Below are positions 8,427 to 16,270 of a stretch of 64,000 nucleotides of DNA, one piece after another. Within the stretch, counting starts at the first letter, position 1; each line of letters starts with the position of its first letter. The notes under the pieces were generated by a model. That model saw nothing but the letters and a program-made list of their open reading frames with translations. It had not been told where the DNA came from and did not search any database. The stretch is from NCBI RefSeq assembly GCF_000373645.1, contig NZ_KB892023.1:357-64356 (forward strand). The letters are read 5' to 3'. The DNA comes from Streptomyces sp. ATexAB-D23. GTDB taxonomy: Bacteria > Actinomycetota > Actinomycetes > Streptomycetales > Streptomycetaceae. The translations under genes and the position numbers were made by a program.

Positions 8427-9203
8427 ATGGACCCCACCGCACACGACGACGCCATCCTGATCACCCCGCTCTCCGAACGGCCCGCCCTGGTCACCCGGAT
8501 CTACGAGATCGACAACACCTGGCCGCCCTTCGTCCCGCACGACCTGGTCGGCAACGCTCTGGTGGGCCGGGTGCCGGATGAGTTTCCCGCGTACTGCGTG
8601 GTGGCGACCGACGCCGGCCGGGTGGTGGCGCGCGGGCTCGCCGTGCCCTTCGACGCCACGGCCGAGGGTCGCGAGACGACGCCCGACCAGGGCTGGGACC
8701 GGGTGCTGAGCTGGGCGTTCCAGGACCGCTGGGGCGGACGGGCGGTGTCGGCGGCGAGCGCGCTGGAGATCGTCGTGGACCGGGAATACCTCGGACGCGG
8801 CCTCTCGTACCGGATGCTGGAGGCGCTGCGGAACGCCGCCGCCCAGCAGGGACATGACGCACTGTTCGCTCCGGTCCGCCCCACGGCCAAGCATCTGCAC
8901 CCGCACCTCCCGATGGCCGCGTACATCGGCCGCCGGCGCGACGACGGGCTGCCGGAGGACCCATGGCTGAGGGCGCACGTCAGGGTCGGCGGCACGATCG
9001 AGAAGGTCGCCCCGGCGTCGATGACGGTCACCGGTTCGCTCACGCAGTGGCGGGAGTGGACGGGCCTGCCCTTCGACCGCGACGGCGACACCGAGGTACC
9101 GGGCGCCCTCGCCCCGGTACGGTGCGAACTCGCGCACGACGTGGCGGTCTACGTCGAGCCGAACGTCTGGATACGGCACCGGACGGGCCGACAGCTCCCC
9201 TGA
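8427..9203 (+). CDS. GNAT-like acetyltransferase
   Basis: The predicted 258-residue protein begins MDPTAHDDAILITPL. It has the layout of a GCN5-related N-acetyltransferase: YCVVATDAGRVVARG as the central strands, then EIVVDREYLGRGLSYRMLEALRNAA, where the R-x-x-G-x-G-type acetyl-CoA loop is expected (here EYLGRGLS). No Shine-Dalgarno is visible before the ATG, so the start may be leaderless or slightly misplaced. It stands alone between a tandem-repeat block and an exported hydrolase. Nothing in the sequence indicates the acceptor substrate. Confidence 0.65.
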   Translation: MDPTAHDDAILITPLSERPALVTRIYEIDNTWPPFVPHDLVGNALVGRVPDEFPAYCVVATDAGRVVARGLAVPFDATAEGRETTPDQGWDRVLSWAFQDRWGGRAVSAASALEIVVDREYLGRGLSYRMLEALRNAAAQQGHDALFAPVRPTAKHLHPHLPMAAYIGRRRDDGLPEDPWLRAHVRVGGTIEKVAPASMTVTGSLTQWREWTGLPFDRDGDTEVPGALAPVRCELAHDVAVYVEPNVWIRHRTGRQLP

Positions 9204-9354
9204 GCGGCCCCGCATGTCATACCCAGGTGCCAGGACCCGCCCGGCACGATGAGCACCCCGGTATCACGCGCCCTCCGGCACCGGGCGGGCATCGTGAGGG
9301 CCGTCCGCCGCACACGCCGTCGTGTGCGATGCCGCCCGAACCGGGGAGTTCCAG

Positions 9355-10653
9355 GTGACCGCAGTCCCGCGCACGCGTACCCACGACCGCCGGCAGGTGC
9401 TCGTCACCGGGCTCGCCGCCTCCGCCCTGCTGGCCACCTCCGCCGTACCGTCGGCGGCGGCCGGCCGCCGGGGCGCGGGCGCCACGTCCGCGAAGGGCGC
9501 GCCCACCGCCCGGCTGCCGCGCCCCACCGGCCCGTTCGACGTCGGGTGCACCGCCCTCCGGCTCGTCGACCGCACCCGGCCCGAGCCGTGGGCGCCGGAC
9601 GCGTCGCCGTACCGGGAGCTCATGATCAGCGTCCACTACCCCGCCGCCCCCGGCCGGGCCGGGCGCCGGGTGCCCCACATGACCGCCGCGGCGGCGGCCC
9701 ACTTCGGGGGCCCGGAGGGGGCCGCCGCGATGAACCTGGGCATGGCCCCCGGGTCGGCCGACTGGGCGGCCACGGCCGGCCATGCCCGCCGGGACGCGCC
9801 CGTGGACCCGCGCGCCGGGCGGCTGCCCGTCGTCCTGTACTCCGCCGGGCTCGGCGACCCCCGCACCTGGAACACGGCACTGGTGGACGACCTCGCCAGC
9901 CACGGGTACGCGGTCGTCACCGTAGACCACACCTATGAGGCCACCGAGGTGGAGTTCCCCGGCGGCCGTCTCGCCACCATGCGGATCTTCGACGGCGCCC
10001 CGCCCACCGACCCGGAAGCGGTCAGCGCCCTGCTGCGCAAGGTCGTGGCCGTACGGGTCGCCGACACCCGGTTCGTGCTCGACCGGCTGCCGGGGCTGAA
10101 CCGGACGCTGTTCGGAGACGTACTCGATCCGGGCCGGACCGGGATGTTCGGCCACTCCGCGGGCGGCTTCACCGCGGCCCAGACGATGCACGACGACCCG
10201 CGCGTCCTGGCCGGCGTCAACATGGACGGGCAGATGGACTACGTCGGCGGGGAGCCGGACGGCAGCCTGCTGAGCACGGTGGCGCGGGACGGTCTCGACC
10301 GGCCGCTGCTGCTCATGGGCACGGACGGCGAGGGCTCGGGCGACTACCGGAAGCAGCCGTCCTGGGCTGCGTTCTGGCGCAACACCCGCGGCTGGAAGGC
10401 GAACGTCACGCTGACCGGATCACGCCACGCCTCATACACGGACGCGCAGTTGCTGCTGCCGCAGCTGGCCCGCCAAGGCGCGGAGCCGGCCGGTGGACTG
10501 GCGGAGGCCGTCGGGACGGTACGGCCGGACCGGGCGGCGGCTGCGAGCCGGGCGTATGTGACGTCGTTCTTCGACCGCCGGCTGCGCGGCCACGACGACG
10601 GGCTGCTGGACGGCCCGTCCGACCGGTTCCCGGAGATGGTCTTCACCCGGTGA
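9355..10653 (+). CDS. Tat-exported PAF-acetylhydrolase-like esterase/lipase
   Basis: The 432-residue product starts with a twin-arginine signal (HDRRQVLVTG, hydrophobic stretch, SAVPSAAA). The catalytic serine is in the nucleophile elbow FGHSAGG. The region around it (LDPGRTGMFGHSAGGFTAAQTM, then VLAGVNMDGQMD) matches platelet-activating-factor acetylhydrolase-like alpha/beta hydrolases. A GTG start at 9355 is chosen because GGGGAG lies just upstream and it puts the Tat motif at the N-terminus. It is followed by a strong bidirectional terminator. Likely an extracellular lipase or esterase; the substrate is unknown. Confidence 0.8.
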   Translation: MTAVPRTRTHDRRQVLVTGLAASALLATSAVPSAAAGRRGAGATSAKGAPTARLPRPTGPFDVGCTALRLVDRTRPEPWAPDASPYRELMISVHYPAAPGRAGRRVPHMTAAAAAHFGGPEGAAAMNLGMAPGSADWAATAGHARRDAPVDPRAGRLPVVLYSAGLGDPRTWNTALVDDLASHGYAVVTVDHTYEATEVEFPGGRLATMRIFDGAPPTDPEAVSALLRKVVAVRVADTRFVLDRLPGLNRTLFGDVLDPGRTGMFGHSAGGFTAAQTMHDDPRVLAGVNMDGQMDYVGGEPDGSLLSTVARDGLDRPLLLMGTDGEGSGDYRKQPSWAAFWRNTRGWKANVTLTGSRHASYTDAQLLLPQLARQGAEPAGGLAEAVGTVRPDRAAAASRAYVTSFFDRRLRGHDDGLLDGPSDRFPEMVFTR

Positions 10654-10682
10654 CGGACGCGGGGCGTGTGAGGACGGGCAGA

Positions 10683-10724
10683 CGGCACCGGCCCCCGGGG
10701 ATCTCTCCCCGGGGGCCGGTGCCG
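10683..10724. terminator. Bidirectional terminator hairpin
   Basis: A perfect 18-bp stem (10683-10700 with 10707-10724) and a six-base loop, lying between the convergent exported hydrolase and groEL2 genes and able to end both transcripts. Confidence 0.9.
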
Positions 10725-10757
10725 TTCAGCTGAACAGGAACTGCCGATCCGTCAGGA

Positions 10758-12383
10758 TCAGAAGTCCATGTCACCGCCCGGCATGCCGCCCGGGGCGCCC
10801 GCCGGAGCGGCCTTCTCCGGCTTGTCGGCGATGACGGCCTCGGTGGTGAGGAACAGCGCGGCGATCGACGCGGCGTTCTGGAGGGCGGAGCGCGTGACCT
10901 TCGCCGGGTCGAGGATGCCCTCGGCGATCATGTCGACGTACTCGCCGGTCGCGGCGTTCAGACCGTGGCCGACGGCCAGGTTGCGCACCTTCTCCACGAC
11001 GACGCCACCTTCGAGACCACCGTTGACGGCGATCTGCTTCAGCGGGGCCTCAAGGGCGAGCTTCACGGCGTTGGCACCGGTCGCCTCGTCACCCGAGAGC
11101 TCCAGCTTCTCGAAGACGGCCGAGGCCTGGAGCAGAGCCACGCCACCACCGGCGACGATGCCCTCCTCGACGGCGGCCTTGGCGTTGCGCACCGCGTCCT
11201 CGATGCGGTGCTTGCGCTCCTTGAGCTCGACCTCGGTCGCGGCACCGGCCTTGATGACGGCCACGCCGCCGGCCAGCTTCGCCAGGCGCTCCTGGAGCTT
11301 CTCGCGGTCGTAGTCCGAGTCGGAGTTCTCGATCTCGGCACGGATCTGGTTGACGCGGCCCTGGACCTGGTCGCTGTCACCGGCACCGTCGACGATCGTC
11401 GTCTCGTCCTTGGTGATGACGACCTTGCGGGCGCGGCCGAGCAGGTCGAGCCCGGCGTTCTCCAGCTTGAGGCCGACCTCCTCGGAGATGACCGTGCCAC
11501 CGGTGAGGATGGCGATGTCGCCGAGCATGGCCTTGCGGCGGTCGCCGAAGCCCGGGGCCTTGACGGCGACGGACTTGAAGGTGCCGCGGATCTTGTTGAC
11601 GACCAGGGTCGACAGGGCCTCGCCCTCGACGTCCTCGGCGATGATCAGCAGCGGCTTGCCGGACTGCATGACCTTCTCCAGCAGCGGAAGGAGGTCCTTC
11701 ACGTTGCTGACCTTCGAGTTCACGATCAGGATGTACGGGTCGTCGAGGGACGACTCCATGCGCTCCATGTCGGTGGCGAAGTACGCCGAGATGTAGCCCT
11801 TGTCGAAGCGCATACCCTCGGTGAGCTCCAGCTCCAGACCGAAGGTCTGGGACTCCTCGACGGTGATGACGCCTTCCTTGCCGACCTTGTCCATGGCCTC
11901 GGCGATGAGCTCGCCGATCTGGGTGTCGGCGGCGGAGATGGAGGCGGTCGAAGCGATCTGCTCCTTGGTCTCCACGTCCTTGGCCTGCTCCAGGAGGGCG
12001 GCGGAGACGGCCTCGACGGCCTTCTCGATGCCCCGCTTGAGAGCCATCGGGTTCGCACCCGCGGCCACGTTGCGCAGACCCTCGCGGACGAGCGCCTGGG
12101 CGAGAACGGTGGCGGTGGTCGTACCGTCGCCGGCGACGTCGTCCGTCTTCTTGGCGACCTCCTTGACCAGCTCCGCACCGATCTTCTCGTACGGGTCCTC
12201 CAGCTCGATCTCCTTGGCGATGGAAACACCATCGTTGGTGATCGTGGGGGCGCCCCACTTCTTCTCAAGGACGACGTTGCGGCCCTTGGGGCCGAGGGTG
12301 ACCTTGACGGCGTCGGCGAGCTGGTTCATGCCGCGCTCAAGACCGCGCCGGGCCTCCTCGTCGAACGCGATGATCTTGGCCAT
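10758..12383 (-). CDS. groEL2: 60-kDa chaperonin GroEL (second copy type)
   Basis: A 541-residue group I chaperonin subunit, full length. It begins MAKIIAFDEEARRGLERGMNQLADAVKVTLGPKGRNVVLE and ends in a GGMPGGDMDF tail. The ATP-binding segment VAGDGTTTATVLAQALVREGLRNVAAG is intact. There is no groES next to it, which is the arrangement of groEL2 in Streptomyces; groES-groEL1 are expected elsewhere. The ATG at 12383 is chosen over longer in-frame extensions because it starts at the conserved MAK. Two CIRCE-type inverted repeats upstream indicate heat-shock repression by HrcA. It forms the double-ring folding machine in the cytosol. Confidence 0.97.
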   Translation of the reverse strand: MAKIIAFDEEARRGLERGMNQLADAVKVTLGPKGRNVVLEKKWGAPTITNDGVSIAKEIELEDPYEKIGAELVKEVAKKTDDVAGDGTTTATVLAQALVREGLRNVAAGANPMALKRGIEKAVEAVSAALLEQAKDVETKEQIASTASISAADTQIGELIAEAMDKVGKEGVITVEESQTFGLELELTEGMRFDKGYISAYFATDMERMESSLDDPYILIVNSKVSNVKDLLPLLEKVMQSGKPLLIIAEDVEGEALSTLVVNKIRGTFKSVAVKAPGFGDRRKAMLGDIAILTGGTVISEEVGLKLENAGLDLLGRARKVVITKDETTIVDGAGDSDQVQGRVNQIRAEIENSDSDYDREKLQERLAKLAGGVAVIKAGAATEVELKERKHRIEDAVRNAKAAVEEGIVAGGGVALLQASAVFEKLELSGDEATGANAVKLALEAPLKQIAVNGGLEGGVVVEKVRNLAVGHGLNAATGEYVDMIAEGILDPAKVTRSALQNAASIAALFLTTEAVIADKPEKAAPAGAPGGMPGGDMDF

Positions 12384-12509
12384 GTGAAGTGGTCCTCCCG
12401 GACAGGGGTGGATTGCTCCGGACCGAGTGGCGCCCGCGACGGACGGCCTGCGTGCCTGGCGGTTCCTTGCCCCACCACGCGTGCGGGCCTCACCGGCCCG
12501 GTCCAAATT

Positions 12510-12536
12510 CTGTCACTCTCACCTGGAGAGTGCTAA
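12510..12536. promoter_or_regulatory. Second, weaker CIRCE-like element
   Basis: CTGTCACTC, nine bases, then GAGTGCTAA. The right arm matches the CIRCE consensus exactly and the left matches six of nine. It lies between the better CIRCE and the groEL2 start, so it would be in or near the leader. It may be a second HrcA contact. Confidence 0.55.
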
Positions 12537-12544
12537 GCCAATGA

Positions 12545-12571
12545 TTAGCACTCGACCCCCGAGAGTGCAAG
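12545..12571. promoter_or_regulatory. CIRCE heat-shock operator of groEL2
   Basis: TTAGCACTC, nine bases, then GAGTGCAAG. The left arm is a perfect CIRCE half and the right arm matches seven of nine. The position, about 160 bases upstream of groEL2, fits HrcA repression. Confidence 0.85.
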
Positions 12572-12616
12572 CGTCACCCGTCGGCATGTGGACAGGTCCG
12601 GGGACGGACAGGCCGG

Positions 12617-12660
12617 ACGCGCGAAGGGTCCGTACCTCTCGGTACGGACCCTTCGCGCGT
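12617..12660. terminator. Terminator hairpin after the cold-shock gene
   Basis: A perfect 20-bp stem (12617-12636 with 12641-12660) and a TCTC loop. It lies 40 bases past the cold-shock stop and insulates that gene from groEL2, which is read on the same strand. Confidence 0.93.
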
Positions 12661-12700
12661 GCCTGGTGTCGTGGCCGACTGTGTCGTGGCCGTGCCGGGC

Positions 12701-12907
12701 TCAGCCGACGGCGAGCTTGACCATGTCCGCCTGCGGCCCCTTCTGGCCCTGCGAGATCTCGAATTCAACTCGCTGACCCTCTTCGAGGGTGCGGTACCCG
12801 TCCATCTGGATCGCGCTGTAGTGGACGAAAACATCCGCACCACCGTCGACCGCGATGAAGCCGTACCCCTTCTCCGCGTTGAACCACTTGACGGTGCCCT
12901 GAGCCAT
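12701..12907 (-). CDS. Cold-shock domain protein (CspA/ScoF type)
   Basis: A 68-residue single cold-shock domain that binds single-stranded nucleic acid. RNP1 is KGYGFIAV and RNP2 is DVFVHYSAI, and the N-terminus is MAQGTVKWFNAEKG. It is full length for the family. The start at 12907 has GGGGAG nine bases upstream (AATAGGGGAGTTAGGC). It is probably monocistronic: a long upstream leader lies before it and a perfect terminator behind. It acts as an RNA chaperone; whether it is truly cold-induced cannot be told from sequence. In S. coelicolor a scoF-type gene also precedes groEL2. Confidence 0.96.
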   Translation of the reverse strand: MAQGTVKWFNAEKGYGFIAVDGGADVFVHYSAIQMDGYRTLEEGQRVEFEISQGQKGPQADMVKLAVG

Positions 12908-13346
12908 GCCTAACTCCCCTATTACTGGCCCTTGCACAGGCCCACACTTCGCGGACCCGGGTCAGAACCCACCCTCCGACAGGAGAGAGTGTGTGCGCTG
13001 GAGCGCGCCGACCGCGGCTGAATGTATCTGTCCAACTGCCCTCTGCAACAGGTCAATCGGACGACAATTCTGCGCGGCACCGATCGCCCGAATACGGGGA
13101 ACTCACGAGATTGCGGGGCAAGTCGGGCCCGGCAAAGGCGACTTATGGCGCAAGGGGGCCAGGCACTTTGGCTGCTTCTAGTCGTGGCGCGGCGCATTCT
13201 CATATGCGAGTGGCACGGGCAGCGAAGGGGACTTCCCACACTCTACCCCGCTCAACCATGCAGAATTGCCCCCTCCGCTTCTCGTGCGGAGGGGGCAATT
13301 CCGTTAATGCGTCGGAGTCGGGGCCGATCTTGAAAGGCCCCCGGCG
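12908..13346. other. Intergenic region upstream of the cold-shock gene
   Basis: No convincing gene. It must carry the cold-shock promoter and leader, plus the thrC-moaD terminator at 13263-13301. A weak candidate promoter on the minus strand is TTGACC (complement of 13051-13056) with ACAGAT (13026-13031) 19 bases away, which would give a leader of roughly 110 bases. Confidence 0.5.
13263..13301. terminator. Terminator of the thrC-MoaD unit
   Basis: A perfect 16-bp stem (13263-13278 with 13286-13301) and a seven-base loop, located 46 bases past the stop of the MoaD-like gene. Confidence 0.92.
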
Positions 13347-13625
13347 TCAGCAGCCGCCGGCGACCGCGGGAATGATCGAGATACCGGCGCCGTCCGGGGT
13401 CACCGCGTCCAGGCCGCCCTCGAACCGGACGTCGTCGTCGTTGACGTACACGTTCACGAAGCGGCGCAGCTTGCCCTGGTCGTCCAGCACGCGGGCGGCG
13501 ATGCCCGGGTGGTCCTTCTCCAGCGAGGCGATGACCTCGGAGAGGGTCGCGCCCTCGGCCGGGACCTCGGCCTGGCCGCCCGTGTAGGTGCGGAGGATGG
13601 TGGGGATGCGGACCTTGACGCTCAT
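13347..13625 (-). CDS. MoaD/ThiS-like sulfur-carrier protein
   Basis: A 92-residue beta-grasp protein (MSVKVRIPTILRTYTGG, VNVYVNDDDVRF) that ends IPAVAGGC. The double glycine is the tail that is adenylated and thiocarboxylated in ThiS, MoaD and CysO, but here one cysteine follows it. The tail would therefore need trimming, as described for carriers matured by JAMM-type proteases. It sits 43 bases downstream of thrC on the same strand and is followed by a terminator, so the two are co-transcribed. By analogy with mycobacterial CysO it may feed sulfur to an alternative cysteine or homocysteine synthesis. That is inference, since no cysM or protease gene lies beside it. Confidence 0.85.
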   Translation of the reverse strand: MSVKVRIPTILRTYTGGQAEVPAEGATLSEVIASLEKDHPGIAARVLDDQGKLRRFVNVYVNDDDVRFEGGLDAVTPDGAGISIIPAVAGGC

Positions 13626-13668
13626 GTTCGGGTGCCCTTCCTGGAGACTGGAGTGGGTCGGAGGCTGC

Positions 13669-14961
13669 TCAGCTGGTGGCGAGTCCGGCCGCGCGGAAGG
13701 CGTCCAGGCTCGGGCGGATCGTCGCGGTGGCCTGCGAGGTGGCGGCGACCGCGTCCAGCGTCTTGAGGCCGTCCCCGGTGTTCAGGACGACGGTGGTGAG
13801 CGACGGGTCGAGCAGACCGGCCTCGATCAGCTTCTTCGTCACGCCGACCGTCACCCCGCCCGCCGTCTCGGCGAAGATGCCCTCGGTGCGGGCCAGCAGC
13901 TTGATCGCGTCGACGACCTGCTCGTCGTTGACGTCCTCGACGGCGCCGCCGGTGCGGCGGGCGATGTCCAGGACGTACGGGCCGTCGGCCGGGTTGCCGA
14001 TCGCCAGGGACTTGGCGATCGTGTTCGGCTTCTGCGGGCGGACCACGTCGTGGCCGGCCTTGAAGGCGGCGGAGACCGGGGAGCAGCCCTCCGCCTGGGC
14101 GCCGAAGATCTTGTACGGCTTGTCCTCGACCAGACCGAGCTTGATCAGCTCGCGCAGCCCCTTGTCGATCTTCGTCAGCTGAGAGCCGGACGCGATCGGG
14201 ATGACGATCTGGTCGGGCAGCCGCCAGCCGAGCTGCTCGCAGATCTCGTACGCCAGGGTCTTGGAGCCCTCGCCGTAGTACGGGCGGAGGTTGACGTTGA
14301 CGAAGCCCCAGCCCTCGCCGAGCGGGTCGCCGATGAGCTCCGAGCAGAACCGGTTGACGTCGTCGTAGTTGCCCTCGATGCCGACCAGCTCACCGCCGTA
14401 CACCGCGGCCATGACGACCTTGCCCTGCTCCAGGTCGTGCGGGATGAACACGCAGGACCGCAGCCCCGCGCGGGCGGCGGCGGCGCCGACCGCTCCGGCG
14501 AGGTTGCCGGTGGAGGAGCAGGACAGGGTGGTGAAGCCGAAGGCGCGGGCGGCCTCGACGGCGATCGCGACGACGCGGTCCTTGAAGGAGTGCGTCGGGT
14601 TGCCGGAGTCGTCCTTGACGTACAGGCCGCCGGTCACACCCAGCTCGCGGGCGAGGTTGTCGGCCTTGACCAGCTTGGTGAAGCCGGGGTTGATGTTGGG
14701 CTTGTCGGCGACGTCGGAGGGGACCGGCAGCAGCGGCGCATAGCGCCAGATGTTGTTGGGTCCGGCCTCGATGCGCTTCTTCAGCTCTTCGGGGGAGCCG
14801 CTCGGCAGGTCGTACGCCACTTCGAGCGGCCCGAAACAGGACGCGCAGGCGAAGATCGGGCCGAGTGCGAACCGCTCGCCGCACTCGCGGCAGGAAAGCG
14901 CCGCGGCGGGACCCAGGTCCACAGTGGATTCGGTGTGTGCTGCGACAGTCTCAACAGCCAT
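13669..14961 (-). CDS. thrC: Threonine synthase
   Basis: A 430-residue PLP enzyme that converts O-phosphohomoserine to threonine. The PLP lysine is Lys127 in NPTHSFKDRV. An N-terminal zinc-ribbon-like pair (Cys24, Cys27, Cys39, Cys42) precedes the catalytic domain, as in many actinobacterial threonine synthases. The glycine-rich phosphate loop region SCSSTGNLAGAVGAAAARAG is also present. The ATG at 14961 is chosen over an extension of 16 codons; GAGGAGAAAGGG lies 11-22 bases upstream. It heads a two-gene unit with the MoaD-like gene. No leader peptide or attenuator was seen upstream. Confidence 0.96.
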   Translation of the reverse strand: MAVETVAAHTESTVDLGPAAALSCRECGERFALGPIFACASCFGPLEVAYDLPSGSPEELKKRIEAGPNNIWRYAPLLPVPSDVADKPNINPGFTKLVKADNLARELGVTGGLYVKDDSGNPTHSFKDRVVAIAVEAARAFGFTTLSCSSTGNLAGAVGAAAARAGLRSCVFIPHDLEQGKVVMAAVYGGELVGIEGNYDDVNRFCSELIGDPLGEGWGFVNVNLRPYYGEGSKTLAYEICEQLGWRLPDQIVIPIASGSQLTKIDKGLRELIKLGLVEDKPYKIFGAQAEGCSPVSAAFKAGHDVVRPQKPNTIAKSLAIGNPADGPYVLDIARRTGGAVEDVNDEQVVDAIKLLARTEGIFAETAGGVTVGVTKKLIEAGLLDPSLTTVVLNTGDGLKTLDAVAATSQATATIRPSLDAFRAAGLATS

Positions 14962-15258
14962 GATGGCGAGGCCCTTTCTCCTCATCTTCCTTGTGACGCG
15001 TTTCGCCACAAGACGGAATTGGCACCTTCCCCACCGAACCTCGCGGTCGGCAGGAGGGTTGCCGGGACTTCAACGGGCCGTTCCCTCTGTCCCTCTGGAT
15101 GAGCGCTGTGGCACTGGACCATGGATCCAGGCGTTTGTCGGCGTACGGACCCCGGCATGCGACGGTCGTACGCGTTGTTCAAGACTGTAACCGAAGCATC
15201 GGACTGTTGAGATAGTCGTCCGAACCGCGAGATGGATCACATACAGGGAGTATCGACC

Positions 15259-16206
15259 GTGCTCGAAGAGGTCGAACGCTGGCTGGCCAGGCGTTCCTGG
15301 TCGGCGGCCGACCGCCCGCAGGCGAGTGCGCAGGCCGTCGTGAAGGGTACGCACGGTCCGGGCGTGAGCGTCGTTCTACCCGCTCTCAACGAAGCCGAGA
15401 CCGTCGGGGACATCGTCGCCACCATCCGGCGCGAGCTCATGGAGAAGGTCCGGCTGGTCGACGAGCTCGTGGTGATCGACTCCGGCTCCACGGACGCCAC
15501 CGCCGAGGTCGCCCGCCGCGCCGGGGCCCGGGTGGTCCACCGCGACGCGATCCTGCCCCGCCTCCCGGCCGTCCCCGGCAAGGGCGAGGTGCTGTGGCGC
15601 TCGCTCCTGGTGACCAGCGGCGACATCCTGTGCTTCATCGACGCGGACCTGAAGGACTTCTCCGCGGACTTCGTCTCCGGCATCGTCGGCCCGCTGCTGA
15701 CCGAACCCGATGTGCAGTTCGTCAAGGCCATGTACGACCGGCCGCTCGGCGAGGTGGCGGGCCAGGGCGGCCGCGTCACCGAGCTGGTGGCCCGGCCGCT
15801 GCTCAATCTGCACTGGCCGCTGCTGGCCGGCTTCGTCCAGCCGCTGGGCGGCGAGTACGCCGTACGCCGCTCGCTCCTGGAGCGGCTGCCGTTCCCGGTC
15901 GGTTACGGGGTGGAGCTGGGCCTGCTCGTCGACGCCCTGCACACCGTCGGCCTGGACGCCCTCGCCCAGGTCGACGTCGGCGTCCGCGTCCACCGCCACC
16001 AGGACGGCCAGGCGCTCGGCCGGATGGCGGCCGCCATCTACCGCACCGCGCAGGTGCGGCTCTCCCGCGGCCATCTGGTCCGCCCCTCGCTCACCCAGTT
16101 CGAGCGCGGACCGCGCGGATTCGTCCCGCGCACCCACCCGGTCGACACGCAGGAGAGGCCGCCGATGCGGGAGATCGAGGAGTACGCGGCCCGCCGCGCG
16201 GCCTGA
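15259..16206 (+). CDS. gpgS: Glucosyl-3-phosphoglycerate synthase-like glycosyltransferase
   Basis: A GT-A fold family 81/2 transferase of 315 residues. It shows the nucleotide-binding start VSVVLPALNEAETVGDIV, then DSGSTDAT and the metal-binding DADLKDF. GEVLWRSLLVTSGDI and PLGGEYAVRRSLLE fit glucosyl-3-phosphoglycerate synthases. These make the primer of glucosylglycerate and of methylglucose lipopolysaccharide-type polymers from NDP-glucose and 3-phosphoglycerate. The GTG at 15259 is preferred because GGGAG lies nine bases upstream; an ATG at 15232 is an alternative. It stands directly before otsA, and both use activated glucose. Confidence 0.8.
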   Translation: MLEEVERWLARRSWSAADRPQASAQAVVKGTHGPGVSVVLPALNEAETVGDIVATIRRELMEKVRLVDELVVIDSGSTDATAEVARRAGARVVHRDAILPRLPAVPGKGEVLWRSLLVTSGDILCFIDADLKDFSADFVSGIVGPLLTEPDVQFVKAMYDRPLGEVAGQGGRVTELVARPLLNLHWPLLAGFVQPLGGEYAVRRSLLERLPFPVGYGVELGLLVDALHTVGLDALAQVDVGVRVHRHQDGQALGRMAAAIYRTAQVRLSRGHLVRPSLTQFERGPRGFVPRTHPVDTQERPPMREIEEYAARRAA

Positions 16207-16258
16207 TCACACCCCGTCCCCGTCCGACTTCGTACGTTTGGGCGGTTGTGGATCGGGC

Positions 16259-16264
16259 TAGATT
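16259..16264 (+). promoter_or_regulatory. -10 box for a leaderless otsA transcript
   Basis: TAGATT ends six bases before the otsA ATG, and no Shine-Dalgarno lies between. That spacing puts transcription start at or next to the start codon. Confidence 0.6.
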
Positions 16265-16270
16265 CCGGCC

